Shown: positions 42,846 to 52,054, numbered from the stretch's first letter. The stretch: 64,000 nucleotides of DNA from Pseudomonas marginalis (GCF_008692035.1 NZ_VTFG01000001.1:3783501-3847500); one strand, 5' to 3'. The notes: a model not told the origin generated them from the sequence alone. Made by a program: numbers and translations.

Positions 42846-44164
42846 CGGGCGGCCGCCATCAGGGCTTCGATTTCAACGACGCTCTTGGGGGCGCCGCCGG
42901 TCAGGATTTCACAGCCTTGCTTGGTCACCACCACGTCGTCCTCGATACGTACACCAATGCCACGCCATTTTTTCGCGACGGTCTGGTTATCCGGCGAGAT
43001 ATAAATGCCCGGTTCCACCGTCAGCGCCATGCCAACTTCCAGCACACGCCATTCGCCGCCCACCTTGTACTCGCCCACATCATGCACATCCATCCCCAGC
43101 CAATGGCCGGCGCGGTGCATATAGAAGGGTTTGTAGGCTTCACTGGCGATCAGCTCGTCGACGTCGCCCTTCAGCAACCCCAGCTTCACCAGTCCGGCAG
43201 TGATGACCTGCACCGTCGCCTCGTGGGCCTGGTTCCAATGTTTGTTCGGCGCGATCTCGGCAAAGGCGGCTTCCTGGGAAGCCAGCACGATTTCATAGAT
43301 CGCCTTCTGTTCCGGCGAAAATTTGCCATTGACCGGCCAGGTGCGCGTGATGTCGCTGGCGTAGCAATCGATTTCGCAACCGGCATCGATCAGCACCAGG
43401 TCACCGTCCTTGAGCACGGCGTCATTCTGCTGGTAATGCAGGATGCAGCTGTTGCGCCCGGTGGCGACGATGGAGCCATAGGCCGGCATCTTCGCGCCGC
43501 CCTTGCGGAATTCGTAATCCAGTTCGGCTTCCAGGCTGAACTCATGCAAGCCGGCGCGGCTGGCCTGCATGGCCTTCACATGGGCCGCGCAGGAAATTCG
43601 CGCGGCCTCGCGCATCACCTTCACTTCTGCCGCCGATTTATACAGGCGCATGTCGTGGAGCAGATGATCCAGGGCAACAAACTCGTTCGGTGGCTGGGCG
43701 CCAAGGTGCGCTTTGGAGCGGATGACGTTGATCCACTCCATCAGGTGCCGATCGAATTCGGCGTTGCTGCCCATGGCCGAATACACCCGGTCGCGGCCTT
43801 CGATCAGGCCGGGCAGGATGTCGTCGATATCGGTGATGGGGAAGGCATCGTCGGCGCCAAAGTCACGGATGGCGCCTTCGGTACCGGCACGCAGGCCGTC
43901 CCACAATTCGCGCTCGGCATTGCGTTCGCGGCAGAACAGCACGTACTCGCCATGCTGGCGACCGGGCATCAGCACGATCACCGCTTCCGGCTCGGGGAAG
44001 CCGCTCAGGTACTGGAAGTCGCTGTCCTGGCGATAGACGTGCTCCACATCGCGATTGCGGATCGCCACGGCGGCAGCCGGCAGGATCGCGATGCTGTTGG
44101 GTTCCATCTGCGCCATGAGCGCCTTGCGACGCCGGGTGTATTCCGCTTTGGGGATATGGATCAT
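42842..44164 (-). CDS. pepP: Xaa-Pro aminopeptidase
   Basis: The 440-residue M24 peptidase removes N-terminal residues next to proline. The dinuclear metal site is visible: first aspartate in IDAGCEIDCYASDITRTW, a histidine in RAGHWLGMDVHDVG, and glutamates in LTVEPGIYI and RIEDDVVV. The N-terminal domain starting PKAEYTRRRKALMAQM is the usual AMP-N domain. It lies between ygfB and ubiH in one minus-strand operon. Confidence 0.95.
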   Translation of the reverse strand: MIHIPKAEYTRRRKALMAQMEPNSIAILPAAAVAIRNRDVEHVYRQDSDFQYLSGFPEPEAVIVLMPGRQHGEYVLFCRERNAERELWDGLRAGTEGAIRDFGADDAFPITDIDDILPGLIEGRDRVYSAMGSNAEFDRHLMEWINVIRSKAHLGAQPPNEFVALDHLLHDMRLYKSAAEVKVMREAARISCAAHVKAMQASRAGLHEFSLEAELDYEFRKGGAKMPAYGSIVATGRNSCILHYQQNDAVLKDGDLVLIDAGCEIDCYASDITRTWPVNGKFSPEQKAIYEIVLASQEAAFAEIAPNKHWNQAHEATVQVITAGLVKLGLLKGDVDELIASEAYKPFYMHRAGHWLGMDVHDVGEYKVGGEWRVLEVGMALTVEPGIYISPDNQTVAKKWRGIGVRIEDDVVVTKQGCEILTGGAPKSVVEIEALMAAAR

Positions 44165-44185
44165 GGGCAGATGGGCTTCCTTTTC

Positions 44186-44743
44186 TTAGTGCAGCGAAGG
44201 CTTGGGTGCAGCAGGCTCAGCGGACTTCCTGGTCTCGGTGAACAGCAGCAATGGCGCGACGCGCAGGTATTCCATGACTTCCATGTAGTCGCCTTCGCCG
44301 TCTTCGGACTCTTCCAGGGCATCTTGCACCTGGGAGATGGCCGCCAGGTCCTGCAGCACTTCCTTGGCGTCGGTGCTCAGTTCCAGGCCGCCGGCGTTCA
44401 CGCCGAAACCGTGGAGGAAGCCCTGGCACCATTGGCCCAGTGCGGCGGCGCGTTCGGGGAGCGGTGCATCGTCGGTCGGCAGCAGCAGGACCACGGTGAC
44501 GTCATCACCGGTCAGTTCGCCCTTGACCATCTCTTGCAGGCCGATCAGCGCGTTGCGCACGTTGTCGGTCGGTTCGGTTTCCAGCAGCTCGGCCACATCG
44601 GCCAGCCAGTTGTCGGCATCAAAGCCAACACCGGTGCAACTGCGGCCGAGCAGCACGCCATGCAGCTCGGCGGGCGAGCAAGGATGGCCGCTGGTGCTCA
44701 GCAGTTTGGAAAAAGCATCGTACGGGGAGTTCTGAATGGGCAT
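44186..44743 (-). CDS. YgfB/YecA family protein (UPF0149)
   Basis: The 185-residue protein begins with the UPF0149 pattern FSKLLSTSGHPCSPAELHGVLLG and has the acidic central region with WCQGFLHGFGVNAGG. In E. coli ygfB precedes pepP, and the same order occurs here. In P. aeruginosa YgfB influences ampDh3 expression and beta-lactam resistance; transfer of that role to this strain is inference. It is divergent from the ZapB-like gene. Confidence 0.92.
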   Translation of the reverse strand: MPIQNSPYDAFSKLLSTSGHPCSPAELHGVLLGRSCTGVGFDADNWLADVAELLETEPTDNVRNALIGLQEMVKGELTGDDVTVVLLLPTDDAPLPERAAALGQWCQGFLHGFGVNAGGLELSTDAKEVLQDLAAISQVQDALEESEDGEGDYMEVMEYLRVAPLLLFTETRKSAEPAAPKPSLH

Positions 44744-44881
44744 GGTGAGCTAGGCGCCAGACGGCGCAATGTCTAGAATGGAGCGCTGTATCCTAGCACC
44801 GGCAGACGTACCAAGACTATCGAGGGCGTCAGATCGTTTATCCTGCAGTTGCCATTCATCAGACAAATCCAGTGGAACCCA

Positions 44882-45091
44882 ATGGAAGACACCGACCTGC
44901 AAGCGCTGATGGCCAGACTCGAATTGCTAATTACTCGGGTCGAGCAACTTAAGAGTCAAAACGGACTCCTATTAGCTCAGGAAAAGACCTGGCGCGAGGA
45001 ACGCGCTCACCTCATTGAAAAAAACGAAATCGCCCGGCGTAAGGTCGAATCGATGATTTCGCGCCTGAAGGCCCTGGAGCAAGACTCATGA
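44882..45091 (+). CDS. Small coiled-coil protein, TIGR02449/ZapB-like
   Basis: The 69-residue product is a continuous coiled coil: LQALMARLELLITRVEQLKSQ, then REERAHLIEKNEIARRKVESMISRL. The ATG at 44882 is chosen; an upstream in-frame start would add non-helical sequence. The stop overlaps the zapA start by four bases. The size and coiled coil resemble ZapB, a division-ring organiser, but sequence identity was not tested. Confidence 0.85.
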   Translation: MEDTDLQALMARLELLITRVEQLKSQNGLLLAQEKTWREERAHLIEKNEIARRKVESMISRLKALEQDS

Positions 45092-45405
45092 GTTCAAGCA
45101 ATAGCGTCACCGTGCAGATCCTCGACAAAGAATATTCGATCATCTGCCCCCAGGAAGAGCGCAACAACCTGGTGAGCGCCGCCCGCTACCTGGACGGCAA
45201 GATGCGTGAAATCCGCAGCAGCGGCAAAGTCATCGGTGCCGACCGCATCGCCGTAATGGCCGCCCTGAACATTACCCACGACCTGCTGCATAAGCAGGAG
45301 CGCCCTGACGTACAGGCCAGCGGCTCGACGCGCGAGCAGGTGCGCGACCTGCTCGAACGCGTCGACCTGGTGCTTTCCAGCGACACAGAGCAACCCAAGG
45401 GCTGA
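45088..45405 (+). CDS. zapA: Cell division protein ZapA
   Basis: The 105-residue protein shows the ZapA pattern VTVQILDKEYSIICPQEER, AARYLDGKMREIRSSGKVIGADRIAVMAALNITHDLL, then a coiled-coil tail. ZapA crosslinks FtsZ filaments at midcell. It lies directly upstream of the 6S RNA gene, as in other gammaproteobacteria. Confidence 0.94.
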   Translation: MSSSNSVTVQILDKEYSIICPQEERNNLVSAARYLDGKMREIRSSGKVIGADRIAVMAALNITHDLLHKQERPDVQASGSTREQVRDLLERVDLVLSSDTEQPKG

Positions 45406-45424
45406 TTGCCGCGACTGTTTAAGG

Positions 45425-45430
45425 TATACT
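45425..45430 (+). promoter_or_regulatory. -10 element of the 6S RNA gene
   Basis: TATACT at 45425-45430 lies seven bases before the likely 5' end. No good -35 hexamer at the ideal spacing was seen. Confidence 0.65.
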
Positions 45431-45436
45431 CGCCCC

Positions 45437-45617
45437 ACTCCCTGGCGTGCTTGCCAGTCGGCGATGTCCCGGAGCCGATTCGCACTACCCTGGAAGTTGC
45501 ACGTTGGGCTGGTGTGCATGTCCGCTAGACGGAAAGCCTTAAAGCCTACTGCTTCTTCCACCTTGAACTTTCGGGTTCAAGGGCTGAGTCGACAGCGGCT
45601 CTGTCGGGGAGCCTGAA
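45437..45617 (+). ncRNA. ssrS: 6S RNA
   Basis: This region contains the 6S RNA seen in Pseudomonas: 5' part CCTGGCGTGCTTGCCAGTCG, conserved central TGGGCTGGTGTGCATGTCCG, and a stable GAACTTTCGGGTTC hairpin near the 3' side. The ends pair as CTCCC (45438-45442) with GGGGAG (45606-45611), giving the long bulged helix that mimics an open promoter and binds sigma-70 RNA polymerase. The position between zapA and ygfA is the classic locus. Ends are estimated to within about 5 bases. Confidence 0.93.
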
Positions 45618-45628
45618 CTCCAGAACTC

Positions 45629-45656
45629 AATGCCAGTCCCCGGACTGGCATTGTTT
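45629..45656 (+). terminator. Stem-loop between 6S RNA and ygfA
   Basis: AATGCCAGTC at 45629-45638 and GACTGGCATT at 45643-45652 form a perfect stem with a CCCG loop, followed by GTTTTA. It lies just 16-21 bases before the likely ygfA start, so termination must be partial if ygfA is expressed from the ssrS promoter. Confidence 0.8.
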
Positions 45657-45672
45657 TATGAGCCGAAAAACC

Positions 45673-46302
45673 ATGAACGAACCTGCGCCGCTTTCCCGTC
45701 CGCACCTTCGACGCATGTTGCGCAAAGCCCGCCGCGCCCTCACGCCCAGCGAGCAGCGCCAGGCCGCCCATGGCCTGTATCGGCAACTGGCACAGCACCC
45801 GCTGTTTCGCCGGGCCAAACATATTTCCCTGTATCTACCGACGGACGGTGAAATCGATCCGCGCCTGCTGCTGCGTGCGGCACAGCGCCGGGGCAAGGCC
45901 ACTTACCTGCCGGTGCTCAGCGCCTGGCCACGGACCAAGATGGTGTTCCAGCGCGTGAAGCCTGGGGAAACGCTGCTGCCCAATCGCTTTCGCATTCTGG
46001 AGCCACGGGTCAATGCCAGGCGCCAGCGCAAGGTATGGGCGCTGGATCTGGTGTTGCTGCCGTTGGTGGGGTTCGATGATACCGGTGGCCGCCTGGGCAT
46101 GGGCGGCGGTTTCTACGACCGCAGCCTCGCCTATCTGGCACGCCGCAAAAGCTGGCGCAAGCCGGCGCTGCTGGGCCTGGCCCATGAATGTCAGAAGGTC
46201 GATCGATTGGCACAGGCCAGCTGGGATGTGCCGTTGGCTGGCACCGTTACCGACAGGCAGTGGTATGTCGCAGAAACGCCGCAGGAAGCTACGGCGCCTT
46301 GA
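45673..46302 (+). CDS. ygfA: 5-formyltetrahydrofolate cyclo-ligase
   Basis: The 209-residue enzyme converts 5-formyltetrahydrofolate to 5,10-methenyltetrahydrofolate with ATP. Family features: the basic N-terminus RPHLRRMLRKARRAL, HISLYLPTDGEIDPRLLL, and the ATP-binding GFDDTGGRLGMGGGFYDRSLAY. The ATG at 45673 is preferred to the one at 45658, which touches the upstream stem-loop. ssrS-ygfA linkage is conserved. Confidence 0.92.
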   Translation: MNEPAPLSRPHLRRMLRKARRALTPSEQRQAAHGLYRQLAQHPLFRRAKHISLYLPTDGEIDPRLLLRAAQRRGKATYLPVLSAWPRTKMVFQRVKPGETLLPNRFRILEPRVNARRQRKVWALDLVLLPLVGFDDTGGRLGMGGGFYDRSLAYLARRKSWRKPALLGLAHECQKVDRLAQASWDVPLAGTVTDRQWYVAETPQEATAP

Positions 46303-46309
46303 AGAAGGG

Positions 46310-46459
46310 TCAGCGCTTGAAGGGTTGCGGCTGCTGCTGAGTCAGTTCAACTGGCGCATCGGTCTTGTTCGACCATAAGCTTTGCGCATACCCGGTGGTC
46401 ACGACGCCCAGACCAAACAAAATCACCAATATCCATAGTAAATCCGGTTTACGTTGCAT
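46310..46459 (-). CDS. Small single-span membrane protein (49 residues)
   Basis: A short open frame on the minus strand encodes 49 residues starting MQRKPDLLWILVILFGLGVV: a positively charged start, one hydrophobic helix (about 7-22), then a polar tail with QQQPQP ending in FKR. A strong AAGGGGGG sits about 7 bases before the ATG at 46459. It converges on ygfA, ending 8 bases from the ygfA stop. I believe similar short proteins occur at this locus in other Pseudomonas, but that was not checked. Function unknown; the helix-plus-short-tail form fits an inner-membrane anchor or regulator peptide. Confidence 0.72.
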   Translation of the reverse strand: MQRKPDLLWILVILFGLGVVTTGYAQSLWSNKTDAPVELTQQQPQPFKR

Positions 46460-46653
46460 CGATTGCCCCCCTTCAGGCATCTCGTACACGATGACAACAA
46501 CGTTCCAAAGTAGTCCGTTGCAGCTGCGTCAAGCTTAAAATCCCGGCATTCTGCGATAACGTGAACCAACACGCAAACCTTGACGCCAACCGACTGTCGG
46601 TTTGTCATCAAATTGCCTGACAACTTGCCCACTGCTTTTTCAGGAGCGCAAAA

Positions 46654-47103
46654 ATGGCCTACTGGCTGATGAAATCCGAGCCCGACGAACTCTCCATCAA
46701 CGGCCTGGAAACGCTGGGCGAAGCGCGCTGGGACGGGGTACGCAACTACCAGGCACGCAACTTCCTGCGCGCCATGGCGGTGGGTGACCAATTTTTCTTC
46801 TACCACTCCAGTTGCCCCGAGCCCGGCATTGCCGGCATCGGCAAGATCATCGCGGCCGCCTATCCGGACCCTACCGCGCTGGAACCGGACAGCCATTACT
46901 TCGACGCCAAGGCCACCCCGGAGAAAAACCCGTGGAGCGCGATCAATGTCGCGCACGTCCAGACCTTTCCCAAGGTGCTGGGCCTGGGCTACCTGAAACA
47001 GCAAACCGCCCTCGCCGAATTGCCCCTGGTACAAAAAGGCAGTCGCTTGTCCGTGATGCCGGTCACGGCAGAGCAATGGGCGGCGGTGCTGGCACTGCGC
47101 TGA
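46654..47103 (+). CDS. EVE domain-containing protein
   Basis: The 149-residue protein begins YWLMKSEPDELSINGLE and contains VRNYQARNFLRAMAVGD with FFYHSS and GIAGIGKI, the EVE pattern of the PUA-like superfamily. Such proteins bind modified nucleotides in RNA or DNA. The gene is preceded by TTCAGGAGCG and stands alone. Its ligand is unknown. Confidence 0.93.
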   Translation: MAYWLMKSEPDELSINGLETLGEARWDGVRNYQARNFLRAMAVGDQFFFYHSSCPEPGIAGIGKIIAAAYPDPTALEPDSHYFDAKATPEKNPWSAINVAHVQTFPKVLGLGYLKQQTALAELPLVQKGSRLSVMPVTAEQWAAVLALR

Positions 47104-47239
47104 CCAGAACCCTGCGGTCACGCTCCCGGCGCATGCATCTGCACCTGAACCGGGTTAGGCTTGCGCTTCATTTGACCGGCATCAACGCCCCTCGGGCTGC
47201 CTCGGTCAAACTAGGACGCTAACGCCGCAGGATGCACCC

Positions 47240-48205
47240 ATGTCGATCACGCCCCGCTCCTCCCACCTGTTTGCCGCTTTGTTGATTGCCTTGTTGCTCG
47301 CCGCCGGCGGCTTCGGTTACTGGAAGTCCACCCAGGATCGCCTGCCCGAAGGCTTGGGCATGGGCAACGGCCGCCTGGAATCCACCGAAGTGCAGATCGC
47401 CGCCAAGATCCCCGGCCGCCTGGCCGAGGTGCGGGTGGATGAAGGTGACAAGGTGCTCAAGGGCCAGTTGCTGGCGCGCATGGACACCCGCACCCTGGAA
47501 GCCCAGCGCGCCCAGGCCGAAGCCGAAGTGCTGCGCGCCAGGGAAAACTTCGCCGCCGCCGAGGCCAATGTGCAACTGCGCCAAAGCGAGCAACTGCTGG
47601 CCAACCAGGAACTCAAGCGTACCCAGGAACTGTACAAGCGCGGCTTTGCCAGCAGCCAGTTGATCGACCAGCAGCAGGCCCGCCAGAACACCGGCAACGC
47701 CGCCGTGATCGCCGCGCAAGCCCAGGTCAATTCGGTCAAGGCCGCCATCGGTGCCGCCCAGGCCCAGGTCGCCCAGTTGACCAGCGAAATCGATGACAGC
47801 AGCCTGCGCGCGCCCATCGACGGCATTATCCAACTGCGCCTGGCCGAGCCCGGCGAGGTCCTCGGTGCAGGCGGGCGCGTGCTGTTGTTGATCGACCCCG
47901 AGGATCAGTACATGAACCTCTATCTGCCCGCCTCCGTCACCGGGCGCCTGACGGTGGGCAGTGACGCACGCATCCTGCTCGATGCCCTGCCCCAGCAACC
48001 GCTGCCGGCGAAAATCAGTTTTGTTGCCGCCAAGTCGCAGTTCACCCCCAAGGAAGTGGAAACCCGCGACGAACGCCAGAAGCTGGTGTTTCGCGTCAAG
48101 CTGCGCCTGACCCAGCCCAGCGCCGTGCCCCAGGCCAAACCGGGCATGCCCGGCGCCGGCTACGTGCGCATGGCTGACATCGACTGGCCGGCCAACCTGC
48201 AATGA
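47240..48205 (+). CDS. HlyD family membrane fusion protein (YhiI type)
   Basis: The 321-residue periplasmic adaptor has an N-terminal anchor (about 8-27), a biotinyl-lipoyl domain (GRLESTEVQIAAKIPGRLAEV), a coiled-coil hairpin (about 85-180, alanine/glutamine-rich) and a beta-barrel domain. It overlaps the ATPase gene by four bases and forms an export system with the two proteins that follow. Confidence 0.92.
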   Translation: MSITPRSSHLFAALLIALLLAAGGFGYWKSTQDRLPEGLGMGNGRLESTEVQIAAKIPGRLAEVRVDEGDKVLKGQLLARMDTRTLEAQRAQAEAEVLRARENFAAAEANVQLRQSEQLLANQELKRTQELYKRGFASSQLIDQQQARQNTGNAAVIAAQAQVNSVKAAIGAAQAQVAQLTSEIDDSSLRAPIDGIIQLRLAEPGEVLGAGGRVLLLIDPEDQYMNLYLPASVTGRLTVGSDARILLDALPQQPLPAKISFVAAKSQFTPKEVETRDERQKLVFRVKLRLTQPSAVPQAKPGMPGAGYVRMADIDWPANLQ

Positions 48206-50919
48206 CCGGCCTGGCGCTGCACGCCACCGCCATCAACCACCGTTACGGCAAGCAGCAGGCCTTGATCGACATCGCCTTCAGCCTGCCCACCGGCACGCGC
48301 TGCGGACTGATCGGCCCGGATGGTGCAGGCAAGTCGAGCCTGTTGGGGTTGATCGCCGGGGTTAAAAAGCTCCAGGACGGCCAACTGGAGGTGCTCGGCG
48401 GCTCCATCGCCGACCGCCGCCACCGCAACAGCCTGTACCCGCGCATCGCCTTCATGCCCCAGGGCCTGGGCGGCAACCTGTACCCCGAACTGTCCATCAG
48501 CGAAAACATCCGCTTCTTCGCCACGCTGTTCGGCCTGTCCAACGCCGACTGCGACCAGCGCATGCACAACCTGCTGTTGGCCACCGACCTCGCGCGCTTC
48601 GCCGAGCGCCCGGCCGGCAAGCTCTCCGGTGGCATGAAGCAGAAGCTCGGCCTGTGCTGCGCGCTGATCCACGATCCGGACCTGTTGATCCTCGACGAAC
48701 CCACCACCGGTGTCGACCCGCTGTCGCGGCGGCGCTTCTGGGAACTGGTGGAGACCGTCCGCAGCGAGCGCCCGCAACTGACGCTGCTGGTAGCCACCGC
48801 CTACATGGAAGAAGCCGAGCAATTCGAACATTGCCTGATGCTCGACCGTGGCCAACTGATCGCCGACGGGCTCAGCAGCGAACTGGCGGCAGCGACCCCC
48901 AGCGGCAAACTGGATGAGGCCTTCACCCACTTCCAGGGCGACAGCGCCCACGGCAACCAACCCCTGGTGATCCCGCCAAGGGAAAACGCCAACACCGATA
49001 TCGCCATCGAAGCCCACGACCTGACCCTGCGCTTCGGCGACTTCACGGCGGTGAACAAGGTCAGCTTTGCCATCGGCCGTGGCGAGATCTTCGGCTTCCT
49101 CGGCTCCAACGGCTGTGGCAAGACCACCACGATGAAAGTCCTCACCGGGCTGATGCCGGCCACCGAAGGCAGCGCCACGCTGCTGGGCAACCCGGTGAAC
49201 GCCAAGGACCTGGCCACCCGCAAGCGCGTAGGGTTCATGTCGCAAAGCTTCTCGCTGTATGGCGAGCTGAGCGTGCGCCAGAACCTGGTGTTGCACGCGC
49301 AACTGTTCGATTTGCCCAAGGCCGACAGCGGCCCGCGCATCGATGAGCTGATCCAGCGTTTCGACCTCGGTGAAGTGGCCGAGCAGCCCTCCGGGGAACT
49401 GCCCCTCGGCCTGCGCCAACGCTTGTCATTGGCCGTGGCGGTGCTGCATCGCCCGGAAGTATTGATCCTCGATGAGCCCACCTCGGGCGTCGACCCGGCG
49501 GCCCGGGATGATTTCTGGCGACTGTTGATCGAGTTGTCCCGCGAACAAGGGGTGACGATCTTCCTGTCTACCCACTTCATGAATGAAGCCCAGCGCTGCG
49601 ACCGCATCTCCTTGATGCATGCCGGTAAGGTACTCGCCTGCGATACACCGGACGCACTGCAACGGCAATTCAACGGCGACACCCTGGAAGCCGCGTTCGT
49701 CACCTGCCTTGAGCAAGCCCAGGGCGATGCCGAACCTGCCACGTCGGCCAAAACCGTCAGCGAAACCCATGCGCCGCCCATCAGCAAGCGTGGTTTCAGC
49801 CTGTCTCGCCTGCTGGCCGTGGCCAGCCGCGAAGGCAAGGAACTGCTGCGCGACAAAGTACGCATGGCCTTTGCCCTGCTCGGTGCGATGTTCATGATGG
49901 TGATCTTCGGCTACGGCATTTCCCTGGATGTGGAAAACCTCGCCTTCGCCGTCTACGACCAGGACCAGACGCCACAAAGCCGCGCCTATCTGGAAGCCTT
50001 CCGCAGCTCGCGCTACTTCGCCGAGCAGGCGCCGATCCAGGACGCCCCCGAATTGCACCGACGCCTGCAACGCTCGGAAATCAAACTGGCCCTGGAGATC
50101 CCGCCCGGCTTTGGTCGCGATCTCTATGCCGGGCGCCAACCCACCGTGGCCGCGTGGCTCGATGGCGGCATGCCGTTTCGTGCGGAAACCAGCCGCAACT
50201 ATGTGGAGGCGGTGCACCAAGGCAACCTGCAGCAACTGGCCGAACTGAGCAGCCTGCCGCGCAGCACCCAGGCAGCCGCCAAACTGGAAACCCGTTTTCG
50301 CTATAACCAGGACGTGGTCAGCGTGAATGCCATCGGCCCCGGCGTGATGGCACTGATCCTGGCGTTTATCCCGGCGATGCTCACCGCCCTGGGCATCGTG
50401 CGCGAGAAAGAACTGGGTTCGATCACCAACTTCTACGCCACCCCCCTGACGCGCCTGGAATTCCTGCTCGGTAAACAGGCGCCTTACCTGGCCGTGAGCC
50501 TGGTCAACCTGGCGCTGCTGGTGGCGATGAATCGCTGGCTGTTCGGCGTGCCGTTCAAGGGCAGCGGCCTGACGCTGGCGTTTGGCGGGCTGCTGTATGT
50601 GCTGGCCACCACCAGCATGGGCCTGCTGATTTCCGCGTTCACCCGCACCCAGATCGCGGCGATCCTCGGCACCATGATCATCACCAGCCTGCCAACCATC
50701 CAGTTTTCCGGGCTGATCGTGCCGCGCTCGTCCCTGGAGGGCGCCGCCGCCTTGATGGGCGCACTATTTCCGGCCGGGCACTTTTTGGATATTGCCGTGG
50801 GCACCTTCACCAAGGCCCTGGATCTGCGCCAGTTGTGGCCGCAATGCCTGGCGCTGTTCGGCTTCTTTATCGGGTTCACCGGGTTGAGCCTGGTCATGCT
50901 CAAGAAGCAGGAGGCCTGA
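48202..50919 (+). CDS. RbbA/YhiH-type ABC exporter, two ATPase domains fused to a membrane domain
   Basis: The 905-residue fusion has NBD1 (about 1-230: Walker A GPDGAGKSS near 34-42, signature LSGGMKQK, Walker B LLILDEPTTG), NBD2 (about 270-500: Walker A GSNGCGKTT, variant signature LPLGLRQR, Walker B VLILDEPTSG) and an ABC-2 membrane domain (about 545-900). Architecture and length equal E. coli RbbA (about 911). The variant second signature is normal for this subfamily. Transported substrate is unknown; a multidrug or envelope role is inferred from the HlyD partner. Confidence 0.92.
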   Translation: MTGLALHATAINHRYGKQQALIDIAFSLPTGTRCGLIGPDGAGKSSLLGLIAGVKKLQDGQLEVLGGSIADRRHRNSLYPRIAFMPQGLGGNLYPELSISENIRFFATLFGLSNADCDQRMHNLLLATDLARFAERPAGKLSGGMKQKLGLCCALIHDPDLLILDEPTTGVDPLSRRRFWELVETVRSERPQLTLLVATAYMEEAEQFEHCLMLDRGQLIADGLSSELAAATPSGKLDEAFTHFQGDSAHGNQPLVIPPRENANTDIAIEAHDLTLRFGDFTAVNKVSFAIGRGEIFGFLGSNGCGKTTTMKVLTGLMPATEGSATLLGNPVNAKDLATRKRVGFMSQSFSLYGELSVRQNLVLHAQLFDLPKADSGPRIDELIQRFDLGEVAEQPSGELPLGLRQRLSLAVAVLHRPEVLILDEPTSGVDPAARDDFWRLLIELSREQGVTIFLSTHFMNEAQRCDRISLMHAGKVLACDTPDALQRQFNGDTLEAAFVTCLEQAQGDAEPATSAKTVSETHAPPISKRGFSLSRLLAVASREGKELLRDKVRMAFALLGAMFMMVIFGYGISLDVENLAFAVYDQDQTPQSRAYLEAFRSSRYFAEQAPIQDAPELHRRLQRSEIKLALEIPPGFGRDLYAGRQPTVAAWLDGGMPFRAETSRNYVEAVHQGNLQQLAELSSLPRSTQAAAKLETRFRYNQDVVSVNAIGPGVMALILAFIPAMLTALGIVREKELGSITNFYATPLTRLEFLLGKQAPYLAVSLVNLALLVAMNRWLFGVPFKGSGLTLAFGGLLYVLATTSMGLLISAFTRTQIAAILGTMIITSLPTIQFSGLIVPRSSLEGAAALMGALFPAGHFLDIAVGTFTKALDLRQLWPQCLALFGFFIGFTGLSLVMLKKQEA

Positions 50920-52037
50920 TGCACAAGCTCGCACACATCTTCCGGCTGGGCATCAAGGAACTCACCAGCCTGCGTCACGACAGCGTCTTGCTGCTGTTTC
51001 TGTTCTACGCCTTCACCGTCGCCATCTACATGCCCGCCGCCGGCTCGGTGATCGGCGTGCACAACGCCAGCGTGGCGTTTGTCGATGAAGACCACAGCGC
51101 GCTCTCCCGGCAGATGGCCGAGGCGCTGCAACCGCCCGAATTCCAACCACCGGCACCGTTGGCCTATGACCAGCTGGACAAGGTGATGGACAGCGGCCAG
51201 TACACCTTCGTGATCAACGTACCGGCCAACTTTCAGGCCGACCTGTTGGCCGGTCGCCAGCCTGGCGTGCAGGTGAACGTCGACGCCACGGCGATGAGCC
51301 AGGCGTTCATGGGCGCGGGCTATATCGGGCGGATCTTCCAGCGCGAATTGCTCAGCTACAGCGGGCAAACCGACGCCACCCGCCAGGCGCCCGCGCTGCT
51401 CACGACCCGAGCACTGTTCAACACCAACCTGGAGGGCGGCTGGTTCCTGGCCGTGATCCAGATCGTCAACAACATCACCATCCTGGCCATCGTGCTCACC
51501 GGCACCGCATTGCTGCGTGAGCGCGAGCACGGCACCCTCGACCACCTGCTGGTACTGCCGCTGACCGCACTGGAAATCATGCTGGCGAAAATCTGGAGCA
51601 ATATGCTGGTGGTGGTGCTGTGCACCTGGCTATCGCTGGAGGTGGTGGTCAAAGGGCTGCTCGGCGTGCCGCTGGCCGGGTCGCTGGGGTTGTTCCTGTT
51701 TGTGACTGCCCTGTATCTGTTTGCCAGTACGGCACTCGGGATCTTCCTCGCCACCCTCGCCCGCTCCACGCCGCAGTTCGGCTTGCTGGCGATCCCGGTG
51801 ATTATCCCGATGCTGCTGTTGTCAGGCGGCAGCACGCCGCTGGACAGCATGCCCGAGTGGTTGCAGTGGGTGATGCAGGGCTCGCCGTCGACGCACTTTG
51901 TGAGCCTGAGCGCAGCGATTTTGTTTCGCGATGCGGGGGTGAGTGTGGTGTGGCCGGACTTGCTGGCGCTGGCGGGGATCGGGCTGTTGTTTTTTGCGGT
52001 GGCGTTGGCGCGGTTCAGGAAGAGCCTGGCTTCCTGA
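50919..52037 (+). CDS. ABC-2 type permease (YhhJ type)
   Basis: The 372-residue membrane protein has one N-terminal helix (about 25-45), a periplasmic domain, then five helices at about 170-370. The start (50919) shares its A with the upstream stop codon TGA, so translation is coupled. With the HlyD-type and RbbA-type proteins it completes the YhiI-RbbA-YhhJ export set. A longer in-frame start at 50835 would lie wholly inside the upstream gene. Confidence 0.92.
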   Translation: MHKLAHIFRLGIKELTSLRHDSVLLLFLFYAFTVAIYMPAAGSVIGVHNASVAFVDEDHSALSRQMAEALQPPEFQPPAPLAYDQLDKVMDSGQYTFVINVPANFQADLLAGRQPGVQVNVDATAMSQAFMGAGYIGRIFQRELLSYSGQTDATRQAPALLTTRALFNTNLEGGWFLAVIQIVNNITILAIVLTGTALLREREHGTLDHLLVLPLTALEIMLAKIWSNMLVVVLCTWLSLEVVVKGLLGVPLAGSLGLFLFVTALYLFASTALGIFLATLARSTPQFGLLAIPVIIPMLLLSGGSTPLDSMPEWLQWVMQGSPSTHFVSLSAAILFRDAGVSVVWPDLLALAGIGLLFFAVALARFRKSLAS

Positions 52038-52054
52038 ACCGCAAGCCAGGCTGA

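Noticed and set aside
42917..44776. 619-codon plus-strand frame opposite pepP and ygfB
   Set aside because: Spans two well-supported minus-strand genes; composition-driven open frame.
45658..45672. Earlier ATG for ygfA
   Set aside because: It abuts the terminator-like stem with no ribosome binding site; the ATG at 45673 fits better, though the longer form cannot be excluded.
46423..47121. Long minus-strand frame opposite the EVE gene
   Set aside because: Antisense shadow; the EVE protein on the plus strand is clearly conserved-looking.
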